From the NCBI RefSeq assembly GCF_027938815.1, contig NZ_CP115913.1:372501-425000 (forward strand): a DNA stretch of 52,500 nt, in the 5' to 3' direction. The notes beneath the pieces were generated by a model that saw nothing but the letters and a program-made list of their open reading frames with translations, ran no database searches and was not told the DNA's origin. Made by a program: the position numbers and the translations under genes. Shown here in pieces: positions 24,495-33,084 of the stretch. This DNA comes from Oceanirhabdus sp. W0125-5 (GTDB lineage Bacteria; Bacillota; Clostridia; Clostridiales; Clostridiaceae). The first letter of the stretch is position 1, and each line of letters begins with the position of its first letter.

Positions 24495-26217
24495 ATTTAA
24501 CTACGAACTATTTAAATTTAAATATTACCCTATTAATGTCGATATATATAAAAATAAAGTGTTAGCAATTAAATTTTCTACAACATTTACAGAAATCGTT
24601 GATATTAATATAAAAACAGGAAAAGAAACTTTATATAAATTAGAGAACCCAATATTGGATTGTAATCCTATAGGAATGTATGACTATGACGATTATTATA
24701 TAATTGTAGGTCAGTCTTTTGATAATGGAATACGAATATACAAATATGACAAAAAAGAACGAAAAGAGATAATATATAATTATTTAAAAGAAAAAGTTAA
24801 AAATATTTATTCAGAACAAATAGGCAAAACTTTATATATTTCAGTACTAGGTGAAGTATCCGGAGTATATATTTTAAACTGCGAAACACCTGTTCTATCT
24901 ATTTTTAGTGAAAATGATAAATACTATATGACGTATATTAAAGAGATAGAAGGTAATTTCATTCTTACCCAGGGAATTTCATTACAAACCAATAATCACA
25001 AAAGTATAGTATATGATCAAAATTGGAATCAAGTTGAAAGTATTAGCTTTAACCAAAACAGCAATGATTTCTGTTATGCCTTTGATGCAAAACGACATAT
25101 GAATATAGTTGCTTCAGATGTGTTAGGAGAAAAAACTGTCTTTCTACAGAAAGATAATGAAATTTCAAACATTACTGTGTGTGATAGTATTGATACTTTT
25201 AACATTGAAGATTATATATATGATAAAGGTCTTCTTATTTACCAAGTAGAACAAGCTCTAACCTGTAAACTAAATATTTATGAATTAGATACTGGACACA
25301 TCCATGAAATAATACATGATCAATTGATATATATGGTAAAAAACTTTGATAATACTATAGTAATACTAGGAAATAGCATCCATTCTGCACTAGTTGTTAG
25401 TATATATGATCTATCAAAGAAGAAAATTATAGCTAGCTATAGCTATCCTCAAGATAACTTTGAGATTAAAACACCTAAAAAGAAATATATAGAGGTCAAT
25501 GGACATAAAATGAATTATATTGAATATCCCCCACATGATTATACTAAAATAAATGGGTATATAATTTATTTGCACGGAGGTCCCGCAATTCATTGGTTGC
25601 CCAAATATAATGAAATGTTTTCACAATTTCAAAAAAACAATTTTTGTGTAATCTACCCCAATTATTTTGGAAGTTCACAGTGTGGAACCATAGATTATAA
25701 TAAACACGAAAATAAGTGGGGATTAAAAGATCTGGATGAAATATTGTTTTTACGAAAAAAAATAACTCATAAAAATGTAATTTTAATAGGTGAGAGCTAC
25801 GGTGCTTATTTAGCACTAAAAGCATGGAATAGAAGTCCTAATGATTGGACAGGATTAATTACATACGCTTCCTTTTATACACCGTGGTCTTTATATGAAA
25901 GTGGTTCTAATCTTGTTAAAGAAACAGTTAAGAGACACATTTCTGAAAGTGATATAAATCACTCTGATATGGAAGCATACTCAAAAGAAGAAGATATATC
26001 TACTAAAATATTTTTATTACACGGTAAATGCGATGAAGTAATTCCTTATGAACAATCAATTAATATATTTGAATATTTAAATAGAACATACAAATTTAAT
26101 TCTAAGCCAATTCTTAAACTAATAGCAAACGGAAGTCATTCACTTAATAATATGCATGACAAGTCTTGCGTTGAACGTTATATTTGTAAGTCAGTTGAAG
26201 AAATAACATTCTCTTAA
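24484..26217 (+). CDS. S9-family prolyl-oligopeptidase-like serine peptidase
   Basis: 577 residues from the ATG at 24484, which overlaps the synthetase gene by 11 bp; a TTG at 24472 is possible but unneeded. A beta-propeller-like N-terminal region (about 1-330) is followed by an alpha/beta hydrolase domain with oxyanion-type LHGGP, nucleophile S438 (GESYG), D517 (HGKCDE) and H552 (NGSHS). No signal peptide, so it should act in the cytoplasm. S9 peptidases serve as maturation proteases in some class III lanthipeptide clusters (FlaP). Here the only proline of the precursors is P44, C-terminal to the core, so either the specificity differs or the tail is trimmed. Confidence 0.88.
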   Translation: MNIKFNYELFKFKYYPINVDIYKNKVLAIKFSTTFTEIVDINIKTGKETLYKLENPILDCNPIGMYDYDDYYIIVGQSFDNGIRIYKYDKKERKEIIYNYLKEKVKNIYSEQIGKTLYISVLGEVSGVYILNCETPVLSIFSENDKYYMTYIKEIEGNFILTQGISLQTNNHKSIVYDQNWNQVESISFNQNSNDFCYAFDAKRHMNIVASDVLGEKTVFLQKDNEISNITVCDSIDTFNIEDYIYDKGLLIYQVEQALTCKLNIYELDTGHIHEIIHDQLIYMVKNFDNTIVILGNSIHSALVVSIYDLSKKKIIASYSYPQDNFEIKTPKKKYIEVNGHKMNYIEYPPHDYTKINGYIIYLHGGPAIHWLPKYNEMFSQFQKNNFCVIYPNYFGSSQCGTIDYNKHENKWGLKDLDEILFLRKKITHKNVILIGESYGAYLALKAWNRSPNDWTGLITYASFYTPWSLYESGSNLVKETVKRHISESDINHSDMEAYSKEEDISTKIFLLHGKCDEVIPYEQSINIFEYLNRTYKFNSKPILKLIANGSHSLNNMHDKSCVERYICKSVEEITFS

Positions 26218-26267
26218 TTAACCGGACTAAGATTTATGTGAAATATATAAATCTTATTTTATATATT

Positions 26268-26309
26268 GTAGATAGATTTGTATTTCCACAATCACACAAA
26301 TCTATCTAC
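26268..26309. repeat. 14-bp stem hairpin after the peptidase gene
   Basis: Arms GTAGATAGATTTGT/ACAAATCTATCTAC. It is 50 bp beyond the peptidase stop and marks the likely 3' end of the synthetase-peptidase transcript, though no T run follows. Confidence 0.55.
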
Positions 26310-26395
26310 AGACCTTTTAGACTATAATAAATCTACATTCCCATATAAAATAAGATAAATTACTCATCTAATACATCCCTTATCTTTTTATCTTT

Positions 26396-26629
26396 TTATC
26401 TTTTTATATTCTCATCTTTTATATATCTGCATAGTTTTTCAAAAGCACTTTGAGTTCTCTTTCCTAAAATTCCGTCCTCAACAAGTCTTTTATTTTCATA
26501 ATCAGTGAATCCATTTCTATTCATGTATTTCTGTAATCCAAAAATATCAACATGATTCCTATCATTCTTTGCATGTATACTCTTATCAAGTTTCTTATTA
26601 AACTTTAAGTTGCTTTCAATAATCTTCAC
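26396..26629 (-). CDS. Small peptidoglycan-binding-like protein
   Basis: 77 residues. The C-terminal half (FGLQKYMNRNGFTD...LVEDGILGKRTQSAFEKL) matches the pattern of PG_binding_1 repeats found at the end of phage and cell-wall amidases. There is no signal peptide or catalytic domain, so it may be the remaining tail of an endolysin. Start is GTG at 26629, with GAGGAG 8 bp upstream. The 3' end runs into a TATCTTTTT tandem repeat (26386-26408), which supplies the last codons. Just upstream on the same strand, a short open stretch (VVEEVKKDVEDIKEYLRR, 26643-26697) may be another gene remnant. Confidence 0.55.
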   Translation of the reverse strand: MKIIESNLKFNKKLDKSIHAKNDRNHVDIFGLQKYMNRNGFTDYENKRLVEDGILGKRTQSAFEKLCRYIKDENIKR

Positions 26630-26853
26630 ACTATCATCTCCTCAGATATTCCTTAATATCTTCAACATCCTTTTTAACCTCCTCCACAACATTGATATAA
26701 GTATATACCAATTAATTTTAATTATCTTAGAACAAATCTATAATTAATCTATAATTAACCTATAATTTTTTTAGTATTTATTATTCTGTGTCCTTACTTT
26801 GATTATAAAGAGGAATATATAAGGGTAAAGAATAATTATAGCTATTTTATACT

Positions 26854-26882
26854 CATATTTATGTGCTGTTCAATGCTATAAT
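26854..26882 (+). promoter_or_regulatory. Extended -10 promoter of the P-loop gene
   Basis: TGCTATAAT at 26874-26882 (TGN plus perfect TATAAT), about 38 bp before the start codon; the -35 (CATATT) is poor, as is usual for extended -10 promoters. Confidence 0.55.
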
Positions 26883-26920
26883 ATTTTTGTAAGAAATTAG
26901 TAAATTAATGGAGGTCTTTT

Positions 26921-27565
26921 ATGAAAATAAATGATAATTATCTTAAAGATCAATTAAAGCATGTTTATTGGTTAAACGGAGGTCCGTGTGCTGGAAAAAG
27001 TACTATGACAAAAAAGTTGATTAAAGATTTAGGCTGCCAAACACTAGCTGATGATATCTTAAGGTACAGGCCACATTCTTGCCATATTGAACATAATGCT
27101 CTTCAATATCCTAATCCTAATTTGGATTGGAACAAGTGGTTTAATAGACCGGTAGATGTACATTGTCAGTGGTTACTTGACGTTTCAAAGGAAATGATGG
27201 AATTCTTCATAATTGACTTATTAAAACTTCCCGATAATAAACCAATTATTATAGATTTAGGAATAATGCCAGAATATATCTTACCCTTCATTCCTAAAGA
27301 ACGAATGATTTGTCTTTTCACCTCCAAAGAAGAGATAGAACGACTATATTATTTTAGGGATGACCATAAGATGATACTAGATTGCATTAGAGAAAATACA
27401 ACTGACCCTGAAGAAACAATCAAACACGGTAATAAGTCTCTAGTAAAGTTTTCTGAAGAAATAAAGAATGCCTGTATTAAGAATGGAATCAAAACAATTG
27501 AAAGAACACCTGATTTGAGTATTGATGAACAGTTTAAATTAGTCCGTGAACATTTTGGTTTATAA
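26921..27565 (+). CDS. P-loop NTPase/kinase-like protein, substrate unknown
   Basis: 214 residues with Walker A GGPCAGKST (20-28) near the N-terminus, as in small nucleotide or small-molecule kinases, and a later acidic strand IIIDLGIMP. It carries a LADDILRYRPH segment after the P-loop. I do not recognise the precise family. RBS GGAGG. Monocistronic, with its own promoter and terminator. Confidence 0.7.
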   Translation: MKINDNYLKDQLKHVYWLNGGPCAGKSTMTKKLIKDLGCQTLADDILRYRPHSCHIEHNALQYPNPNLDWNKWFNRPVDVHCQWLLDVSKEMMEFFIIDLLKLPDNKPIIIDLGIMPEYILPFIPKERMICLFTSKEEIERLYYFRDDHKMILDCIRENTTDPEETIKHGNKSLVKFSEEIKNACIKNGIKTIERTPDLSIDEQFKLVREHFGL

Positions 27566-27579
27566 ACATAATAATATAT

Positions 27580-27612
27580 AAAAAAGACTGGAATGCTTTC
27601 CAGTCTTTTTTG
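27580..27612. terminator. Bidirectional terminator
   Basis: Stem AAAAAAGACTGGA/TCCAGTCTTTTTT between the plus-strand P-loop gene and the minus-strand DUF2922 gene; usable by both. Confidence 0.9.
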
Positions 27613-27617
27613 GCTAC

Positions 27618-27833
27618 CTATGCAATTTCAACATCAGCTTCTGTTACATCAATAACCTTTGCGCTCTTTTTCTTAACAAGGGATCCACCTGATGAATAGA
27701 ATACATCTTGTGTAATTATCTCATCCATTAGAGAATTTACCTGCTCATCTGTTATATCCTCTCTAACCTCGTTGATAGTTAGTGTTGTAATATCATCACT
27801 TGTAGTTACGAATTTCATACTTAATTTTTTCAT
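27618..27833 (-). CDS. DUF2922 family small protein
   Basis: 71 residues: MKKLSMKFVTT...NEVREDITDEQVNSLMDEII...SSGGSLVKKKSAKVIDVTE, the DUF2922 pattern. Function unknown. It typically pairs with a DUF1659 gene, as here (82 bp upstream). RBS AAAAGGAGTG. Confidence 0.85.
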   Translation of the reverse strand: MKKLSMKFVTTSDDITTLTINEVREDITDEQVNSLMDEIITQDVFYSSGGSLVKKKSAKVIDVTEADVEIA

Positions 27834-27915
27834 AATTTTTCACTCCTTTTATTCTGATTGCTTTTTTAATAAATACGCTAGAAATAGTCTGTCCACTTGT
27901 TTTGATTTACTGATA

Positions 27916-28140
27916 TTATTCACTAAGCAAAAGATTGTCATTAACTCTCTGGATGTACTTTACTGGATAAGGTATTACAGATGCTATTTTTGAACCTACT
28001 GCATAAATAGCATCATCTGCTGCATCAATCTTAACCTTTGAGAATTTGAAATTTTTAATTTCATCAGCTCCTGATGATTTTGTTCCAGTCTTAACTCCTA
28101 CGATTAAATCACTGTCTACTCTTGTGTTTGTTACTGCCAT
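27916..28140 (-). CDS. DUF1659 family small protein
   Basis: 74 residues: MAVTNTRVDSDLIVGVKTGTK...FSKVKIDAADDAIYAVGSKIA, typical of DUF1659, unknown function and usually next to DUF2922. RBS GAGGAGG. Upstream lies a 155-bp gap with GTGTTGC and GCAACAC inverted about 80 bp apart (28185 and 28266), possibly regulatory. Confidence 0.85.
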   Translation of the reverse strand: MAVTNTRVDSDLIVGVKTGTKSSGADEIKNFKFSKVKIDAADDAIYAVGSKIASVIPYPVKYIQRVNDNLLLSE

Positions 28141-28295
28141 AATAAATTCCTCCTCTAAATTTTATTTGAAAGGCTTCCTGTGTTGCGCTTTCATAAGGAT
28201 ATATGCAGTACCTACAAAAACTTATAAAAATTTTTAAAAAAATACGATGTATCGCTTTTATGCAACACACCGTGTTTATTAATTATCTATATTAT

Positions 28296-28697
28296 TTATA
28301 TTAAATGGCCTATCTTTTCTAATGCTTTACGCTCAATTTGCTTAGCTCTTGAATAGGACCTATCAAGTTTATAGCATACTGTTTCCCATGACTTTCCCTC
28401 TATGTATTTCAACTTTAAAACATCTACTTCTCTCTCATCTAATACTGTAAGGGCATTATCAATCTTTCTTAATTCTCTTTCTTTACATCTAATTGTACAT
28501 TTAATCTCACTTATTTTTTTCTCAGTTTTAATAACCTGCTCCTCAACTGCTGATGTTATCTTATTTGTAGGGGATAATTTTTCTCTATATTGAACAGCTT
28601 TCAAACTAGCATCTTGAAGCTCCTCTAATTCAATTTTTAGTCTATCAATTTCAGCTCTTAAATTTCTGTAATCCTTAATCTTTTCTATTACCTTCAT
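28296..28697 (-). CDS. Sigma-region-4-like helix-turn-helix protein with coiled coil
   Basis: 133 residues. Residues about 1-85 are a long coiled coil; about 90-130 form a sigma-70 region 4-like HTH (LDEREVDVLKLKYIEGKSWETVCYKLDRSYSRAKQIERKALEKI). This layout occurs in phage-type late regulators (ArpU/DUF1492-like). RBS GGGAGG. It precedes DUF1659-DUF2922 on the same strand and may regulate them. Confidence 0.75.
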   Translation of the reverse strand: MKVIEKIKDYRNLRAEIDRLKIELEELQDASLKAVQYREKLSPTNKITSAVEEQVIKTEKKISEIKCTIRCKERELRKIDNALTVLDEREVDVLKLKYIEGKSWETVCYKLDRSYSRAKQIERKALEKIGHLI

Positions 28698-28964
28698 TAT
28701 ATTCCTCCCTTTAACCTTAATCTATATATTAATTGGGTTTACCAAAAACCTTTTACGAACACCTGTTTTTATTTTATACCTTTTGTAAAATTTTATCAAT
28801 ACTTATATGGGAATATATTTCATTTTAAACGAACGTACGTGCTTGATTTATTCGTATTTTCTTCTCTTTTCTCAATTTTCCTTTTAATTATCCATAATTT
28901 TCTATTATGTTTTTAATTTTCATATTCCTCTGCATATATCCTTTTAGAAAGGCAGGCGAATATT
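28698..28964. other. Intergenic region, nothing specific
   Basis: 267 bp, AT-rich, divergent between the HTH gene and the glucosaminidase gene. It contains GAACGTACGTGC near 28831, a poor resemblance to a LexA box, but no convincing site. Confidence 0.4.
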
Positions 28965-29423
28965 ATGTTTAATAAATCAGAAATAATCTCTTTGATAGTT
29001 CCTTATGCAAAAATTCTCCATAAAGAATATAATCTACTTCCTTCAGTAACCCTCTCTCAAGCTATACTTGAATCAGATTGGCTACGTCACCGCACTGGAA
29101 ACAATGTCTTTAATTTAATATGGCACAAAGGCTGTGATTTTGATTATGAAATAGCTATAACCCATGAATGGTTTGATGGAGTTCCCGGTCCAACAGTATG
29201 TCGGTTAAAAAAATACAACAGTTATAAAGATAGCTTTTATGATTATGCATGGATTATGACTAACACCATAAGATATATACCATTCCTTAATGCCAATACA
29301 TATAAAGAGGCTTGTGTACAACTTTATGAATGTGGGTACTGCAGTGATCATGAGTATCCTTCAAAGTTAATTAGTATTATTGAGGAGAATAAGCTTTATG
29401 AGTATGATTGTGTTGATGCTTAG
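28965..29423 (+). CDS. GH73-type glucosaminidase domain protein
   Basis: 152 residues forming essentially one glucosaminidase (FlgJ/GH73-like) domain: SVTLSQAILESDW with the likely catalytic E36, then NNVFNLIWHKG and a repeated YKDSFYDYAWIM segment. No signal peptide, so it would need a holin or other route to reach the wall, as for phage lysins; it could be a prophage remnant. RBS AGAAAGG. Ends just before the terminator shared with the old tRNA-Arg locus. Confidence 0.78.
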   Translation: MFNKSEIISLIVPYAKILHKEYNLLPSVTLSQAILESDWLRHRTGNNVFNLIWHKGCDFDYEIAITHEWFDGVPGPTVCRLKKYNSYKDSFYDYAWIMTNTIRYIPFLNANTYKEACVQLYECGYCSDHEYPSKLISIIEENKLYEYDCVDA

Positions 29424-29451
29424 GGTATTGGTGAGGTGATAATAACAACAT

Positions 29452-29489
29452 AAAAAAAGTCCGTAATCATCAAGATTACGGACTTTTTT
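29452..29489. terminator. Bidirectional terminator next to attL
   Basis: Stem AAAAAAGTCCGTAATC/GATTACGGACTTTTTT. It touches the 3' remnant of tRNA-Arg at 29489, so it is probably the original terminator of that tRNA before the element integrated. Confidence 0.9.
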
Positions 29490-29526
29490 GGTACACTGGA
29501 GAGGATTCGAACCCCCGACCAACTGG
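29489..29526 (-). other. attL: duplicated 3' end of tRNA-Arg(ACG)
   Basis: 38 bp identical to 38366-38403, covering CCA, acceptor 3' strand, T-arm, variable loop and 3' anticodon stem. The 5' half of the tRNA is absent here, so this is the displaced chromosomal 3' end. Confidence 0.95.
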
Positions 29527-29948
29527 GTCGATTAAAGTCATTTTATATTGTTTTAAATAACTTCTAAAATCGCCTATATAGCCATTCTGTTTTTTATACC
29601 ATGTTAGTTTACTCCCATTTGTTTTAAGCTATAAAGGGTAAAAAGAGGGGCAAAACTCAATATTCAATCTAAACAATAAATGCTCTTAATCACTCATAAA
29701 TATTTTACGAAATATGCAATATGCAAATATAAAACAATACTATTTTAAAAATATCAATATTTAGGGTACTTAGAGTACTTTATAAGTCAAAACCTTCTTC
29801 TATCAAGGATTATGACCAAAAGTACCGTAACTTTTTTAGAGTACTTTAGGGTACTTAGGGTACTGTATTTCAATGACTATCCCACACATGATTTTAAAAT
29901 CAAACGAGAAAAAAGCCTCCCCATTTCTGAGGAAACCTACATTCATTT
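29527..29948. other. Left end of the satellite: arm-type repeat and iterons
   Basis: No gene. A GGGTAAAAA-GAGGGG-CAAAACTCAATAT segment at 29633-29664 matches one near the right end (38290-38319) in the same orientation. Iteron-like TTAGRGTAC units occur at 29762-29780 (two) and 29837-29865 (three), plus GTACCGTAA at 29822. Possible origin and integrase/excisionase arm sites. Confidence 0.6.
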
Positions 29949-31274
29949 TTATTTTGCTTGAAGTAATTCAATTGACTTTCCTAACCGTACACCTTCTGCT
30001 CCATATCTTAAAGCATCAATAATATGGCAATAATCATCTATAGGCTTGTTTATATACTCATCTGTTTTCTTATCCTTCTGCCAAGTATAATTTTCAAACT
30101 CCATGATAGTATTAACACATTTAGGATGTATATATATCTTATAGCCTTGTAGGTACTGAATACCATGTATTATTGAATCTTTGCCTTTACGTGCTGACTT
30201 TATCCTTCTGAGCCCTAATCTTCTTAATTCCTCAATTGACTTAGGTTCTGCACTGTCTGCAATTATTCTTTCTTTTGAATAACCTTTATATGAAATCAAA
30301 TCATAAATATCTTTATTTAGCATCCCTGTCCTGTAAAATTCATCATATATCCATATAATCCTTTGTTTCTTATCAACTAGAAAAGCAACAAATGCACTAG
30401 GGTCATTAGTATATCCAAAATCTAAACCAAAGTGATACGTTCTAGTTAAGTTCTTTTTTAATATTGGGTTATCATATGGATTCATTAAACTAACTACATT
30501 TAAACCTAGTTTCTTAGCTATTGGCTCACATTCTTGCCTTCTTACTTCTTCAACATCAAACTCCAATACTTCCCAGTTAGTAAATACCCTCTTGTCCAAT
30601 GATGAAAATTTACCATTAGCGTATATATCCCACATTGCATAATTAGTTTCTTTTAGATTCTCTATGCTCTGAATATAACTTTTAGGTAGATATTTATTAT
30701 CTCTATAAGTAGTTTTTACAATCAATGCTCCTTTGAATTTCTTCTCAAAGAATGTTTTATATACCCAATTTACTTTTGATACTGGATTAAACATTATATG
30801 AATCTGCTGATTCTCTTTTTTACTTCTCATTCTCAAATTCAATTGAGTAAAATCACCCTCATTTAATTCTGTAGCCTCTTCTATTATTATATCATCAATA
30901 CCCTCTATAGATTTTATTTTCTCCCTATCATCTAATCCCTTAAATATGAATATACTCCCATTTGGCAACTCTATGGTCATATCAGTTTTGTTAATATTGC
31001 AATACTTATAAATACCCATATCTCCTAATTGTGTTTTAAACTCTGCAAATATTGATTCTCTGATAGTTCTTCCTACTTTTCTAATTACTAAGCATTTTCT
31101 TTTGCTCTTGAGTAACTTATAACACATCTTTTGAACTACAAATTTTGACTTACCACTTCCAGCTCCACCATAAAAAACATTAATCCTTTCCTTAGTTTCT
31201 AAGTATTTTCTATACACTGGTAGTATTGTTTTCTCAAAGTCTTCAAATATAAGTGTGTTGGTATGTTTATTCAT
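29949..31274 (-). CDS. terL: Terminase large subunit (PBSX-like)
   Basis: 441-residue packaging motor. ATPase: Walker A GGAGSGKSK (36-44) and Walker B DDIIIEEAT near 130. RNase-H-like nuclease: D in GLDFGYTNDPSA, D in IIADSAEPKSI and DDYCHIIDALRYG at the end; all acidic residues are present, so it should be active. RBS AAGGAGG. It is last in the leftward element operon, 150 bp after TerS, with a set of palindromes between them. A packaging motor without a portal gene implies use of a helper portal. Confidence 0.94.
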   Translation of the reverse strand: MNKHTNTLIFEDFEKTILPVYRKYLETKERINVFYGGAGSGKSKFVVQKMCYKLLKSKRKCLVIRKVGRTIRESIFAEFKTQLGDMGIYKYCNINKTDMTIELPNGSIFIFKGLDDREKIKSIEGIDDIIIEEATELNEGDFTQLNLRMRSKKENQQIHIMFNPVSKVNWVYKTFFEKKFKGALIVKTTYRDNKYLPKSYIQSIENLKETNYAMWDIYANGKFSSLDKRVFTNWEVLEFDVEEVRRQECEPIAKKLGLNVVSLMNPYDNPILKKNLTRTYHFGLDFGYTNDPSAFVAFLVDKKQRIIWIYDEFYRTGMLNKDIYDLISYKGYSKERIIADSAEPKSIEELRRLGLRRIKSARKGKDSIIHGIQYLQGYKIYIHPKCVNTIMEFENYTWQKDKKTDEYINKPIDDYCHIIDALRYGAEGVRLGKSIELLQAK

Positions 31275-31321
31275 CTTTAAAGCCTCCTTTTTCTCACTCG
31301 TCTTTTTTGGTGTACGAAAAA

Positions 31322-31415
31322 TTTCGCTTCCATTTTTTTATGGAGTAGTTAGGATCCACGTCCCATTTATTTGTGGAGCGTGAAATAATCCTCGTTTCAC
31401 AAATTTGTGAAGTGT
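31322..31415. repeat. Three phased palindromes between terS and terL
   Basis: Three imperfect palindromes, centred near 31336, 31370 and 31403: CTTCCATTTTTTTATGGAG, GTCCCATTTATTTGTGGAG and GTTTCACAAATTTGTGAAG. Spacing is about 33 bp, roughly three helical turns. Similar arms suggest one protein binding three times; a TerS recognition (pac/cos) site is possible. Confidence 0.5.
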
Positions 31416-31425
31416 GACTTAATGA

Positions 31426-31800
31426 TTATTCATCCATTACACCTTCACCCTGTTTATTAAATACAATTTTCATTTCTTTTTGTTGTGGCTTTTGCTCTAC
31501 AGTTAGACCAAAATTCTTTCCTAATATCTCAGCTGCTTTCATTCTTAAATTTAAAGGTGCTTTTTTATCTCTCATTGTACAGGTAAAAAACTCTCTAATT
31601 TCTTTTTCTGTAGCCTCTTCAAATCCTCCAGTACGCTCTAATTCTTCAATATAAGCCTTTATTTTATCATTACTTAATAACTTACACCCGTTACTATTCG
31701 CAGTTTTAGAAGTGCATTTATAAGCTTTTAAATACGCCTCCGTAGCGTTTCCAGTCTTTAAATAATATTTACAAAATGCTCTTTGTTTATCTGTTAACAT
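31426..31800 (-). CDS. terS: Terminase small subunit
   Basis: About 124 residues; an N-terminal HTH (LTDKQRAFCKYYLKTGNATEAYLKAY) and FTCTMRDKKAPLNLRMKAAEILGK match the Terminase_2 family, which recognises viral DNA and loads it on TerL. I chose ATG at 31800, since GAAGGGGG is spaced for it; the longer frame to 31839 lacks an RBS. It lies between the capsid and terL genes, unlike the usual terS-terL-portal-capsid order. Confidence 0.9.
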   Translation of the reverse strand: MLTDKQRAFCKYYLKTGNATEAYLKAYKCTSKTANSNGCKLLSNDKIKAYIEELERTGGFEEATEKEIREFFTCTMRDKKAPLNLRMKAAEILGKNFGLTVEQKPQQKEMKIVFNKQGEGVMDE

Positions 31801-31861
31801 AAATTTTCCCCCTTCATGAAATTGAAAAAGGTTCAACATAAAGTCGAACCCATACTATCCT

Positions 31862-32716
31862 TTATACCTTTGGAGTAACCTTTGAAAAAGCTTTATTATC
31901 CACAATATTAAATCCAAACCTCATAGTACACTTTACGGCTATTAAATCCTGTTCTGCTAAATTTAATTCTCCGATTGTAGCCTCTTTTAAAATCTCATAC
32001 TCGATATTTTCCCTAGTCCCAATAATTGCTTTAGTAAAATCACCTAATAATACTTCTGCTTTTGTTTTATCCCATGCTCTAGATTGTGGTATATGAATAG
32101 TAGTATTATAAATTTGTGTTCCACTTGCACCTCCTGGTAAAACTATCGCATTATTATTGCTGTCCCTTAATTCTCTAAAAACTTTCTTCATTCCATTATG
32201 AGTAATAATAGAGTTAACAGTATAATCACTATCTTCAACTTTTCCCATAGCTCCACTTATATCCATATCTATTTTTCCAGTGCCAACTATTTTATTACCT
32301 TCAGCGACGTCTACTATATTTTTAGTAAACGGTGAAGCATTACCAAAGAATACGGCTGAATCTATTGCTCTTGTAAAAGCATCTGCAATACCTTCTTTGA
32401 TTTCTCCTAAAACATTTAATGCTGAATCTGATAACTTCTCTTTAGTAGTTGGAATTATAACAGCTAATTTTTGAGCCGTTAACTGTGGGTAGTCAAACGC
32501 CATAACGCTTGTACCTATTTTTTCACCTTCTCCGGTCCAGTATGCTGAACCTGTATCAGTAAGAACAGGTAATATTTTTTTATCACTTGTCATAGGAACA
32601 TGTCTACATACCGTAAAAGCCGTTGACTGTTTAACTATAGACTTTATCAATTCATTTGAAACCTCTGTAGGCACTGAACCCACTAAATTATCTTTTAATA
32701 ATGTTGTATCTGCCAT
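31862..32716 (-). CDS. HK97-fold major capsid protein
   Basis: 284 residues: VPTEVSNELIKSIVKQSTAFTVCRHVPMTS, YWTGEGEKIGTS, AVIIPTTKEKLSDSALNVLGEIKEGIADAFTRAIDSAVFFG and late IGTRENIEYEIL are typical of HK97-type major capsid proteins. It lacks the N-terminal delta domain, so a separate scaffold is expected, and the gene just upstream is a candidate. RBS AAGGAGG. An own capsid in a 9-kb element would suit a small, satellite-sized head. Confidence 0.9.
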   Translation of the reverse strand: MADTTLLKDNLVGSVPTEVSNELIKSIVKQSTAFTVCRHVPMTSDKKILPVLTDTGSAYWTGEGEKIGTSVMAFDYPQLTAQKLAVIIPTTKEKLSDSALNVLGEIKEGIADAFTRAIDSAVFFGNASPFTKNIVDVAEGNKIVGTGKIDMDISGAMGKVEDSDYTVNSIITHNGMKKVFRELRDSNNNAIVLPGGASGTQIYNTTIHIPQSRAWDKTKAEVLLGDFTKAIIGTRENIEYEILKEATIGELNLAEQDLIAVKCTMRFGFNIVDNKAFSKVTPKV

Positions 32717-32730
32717 ATATTATGACCTCC

Positions 32731-33057
32731 TTATTTATTGTTTATATAATCGTTAAATGATGACTTTTTAATCTCTTTTTTCATTGGTGACGATTCTCCA
32801 CTCGCTGGTGTTCGCCCTTTAAGAGTGTTTTTTTCGACTGCATTGATTATTTCTGTGAAACTCTCTAAGGTTTTTTCATCATATTCACCACATAACTGTG
32901 AAAATTTATCTTCATTTATGAATAATCCTTTATTTGATACTGCTCCTTTAAACCCTTCAATTACTTTTGTTCTGCTCTGTTCTGCTATTAGCTTTTCATA
33001 TTCAGCCTTATAATCAAATTCGTATTGCTCATTTGCATTGTTGGTTATATCTTCCAT
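32731..33057 (-). CDS. Putative scaffold protein
   Basis: 108 residues, acidic N-terminus, helical middle (DYKAEYEKLIAEQSRTKVIEGF), charged C-terminus ending SSFNDYINNK. Position directly before the capsid gene and the helical, charged composition fit a scaffold protein, but I see no definitive motif. Confidence 0.6.
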   Translation of the reverse strand: MEDITNNANEQYEFDYKAEYEKLIAEQSRTKVIEGFKGAVSNKGLFINEDKFSQLCGEYDEKTLESFTEIINAVEKNTLKGRTPASGESSPMKKEIKKSSFNDYINNK

Positions 33058-33084
33058 TTAAATTTTCCTCACTTTCTAATAATT

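Noticed and set aside
28830..28843. LexA-like box CGAACGTACGTGC
   Set aside because: The second half-site is GTGC instead of GTTC and there is no SOS gene next to it.
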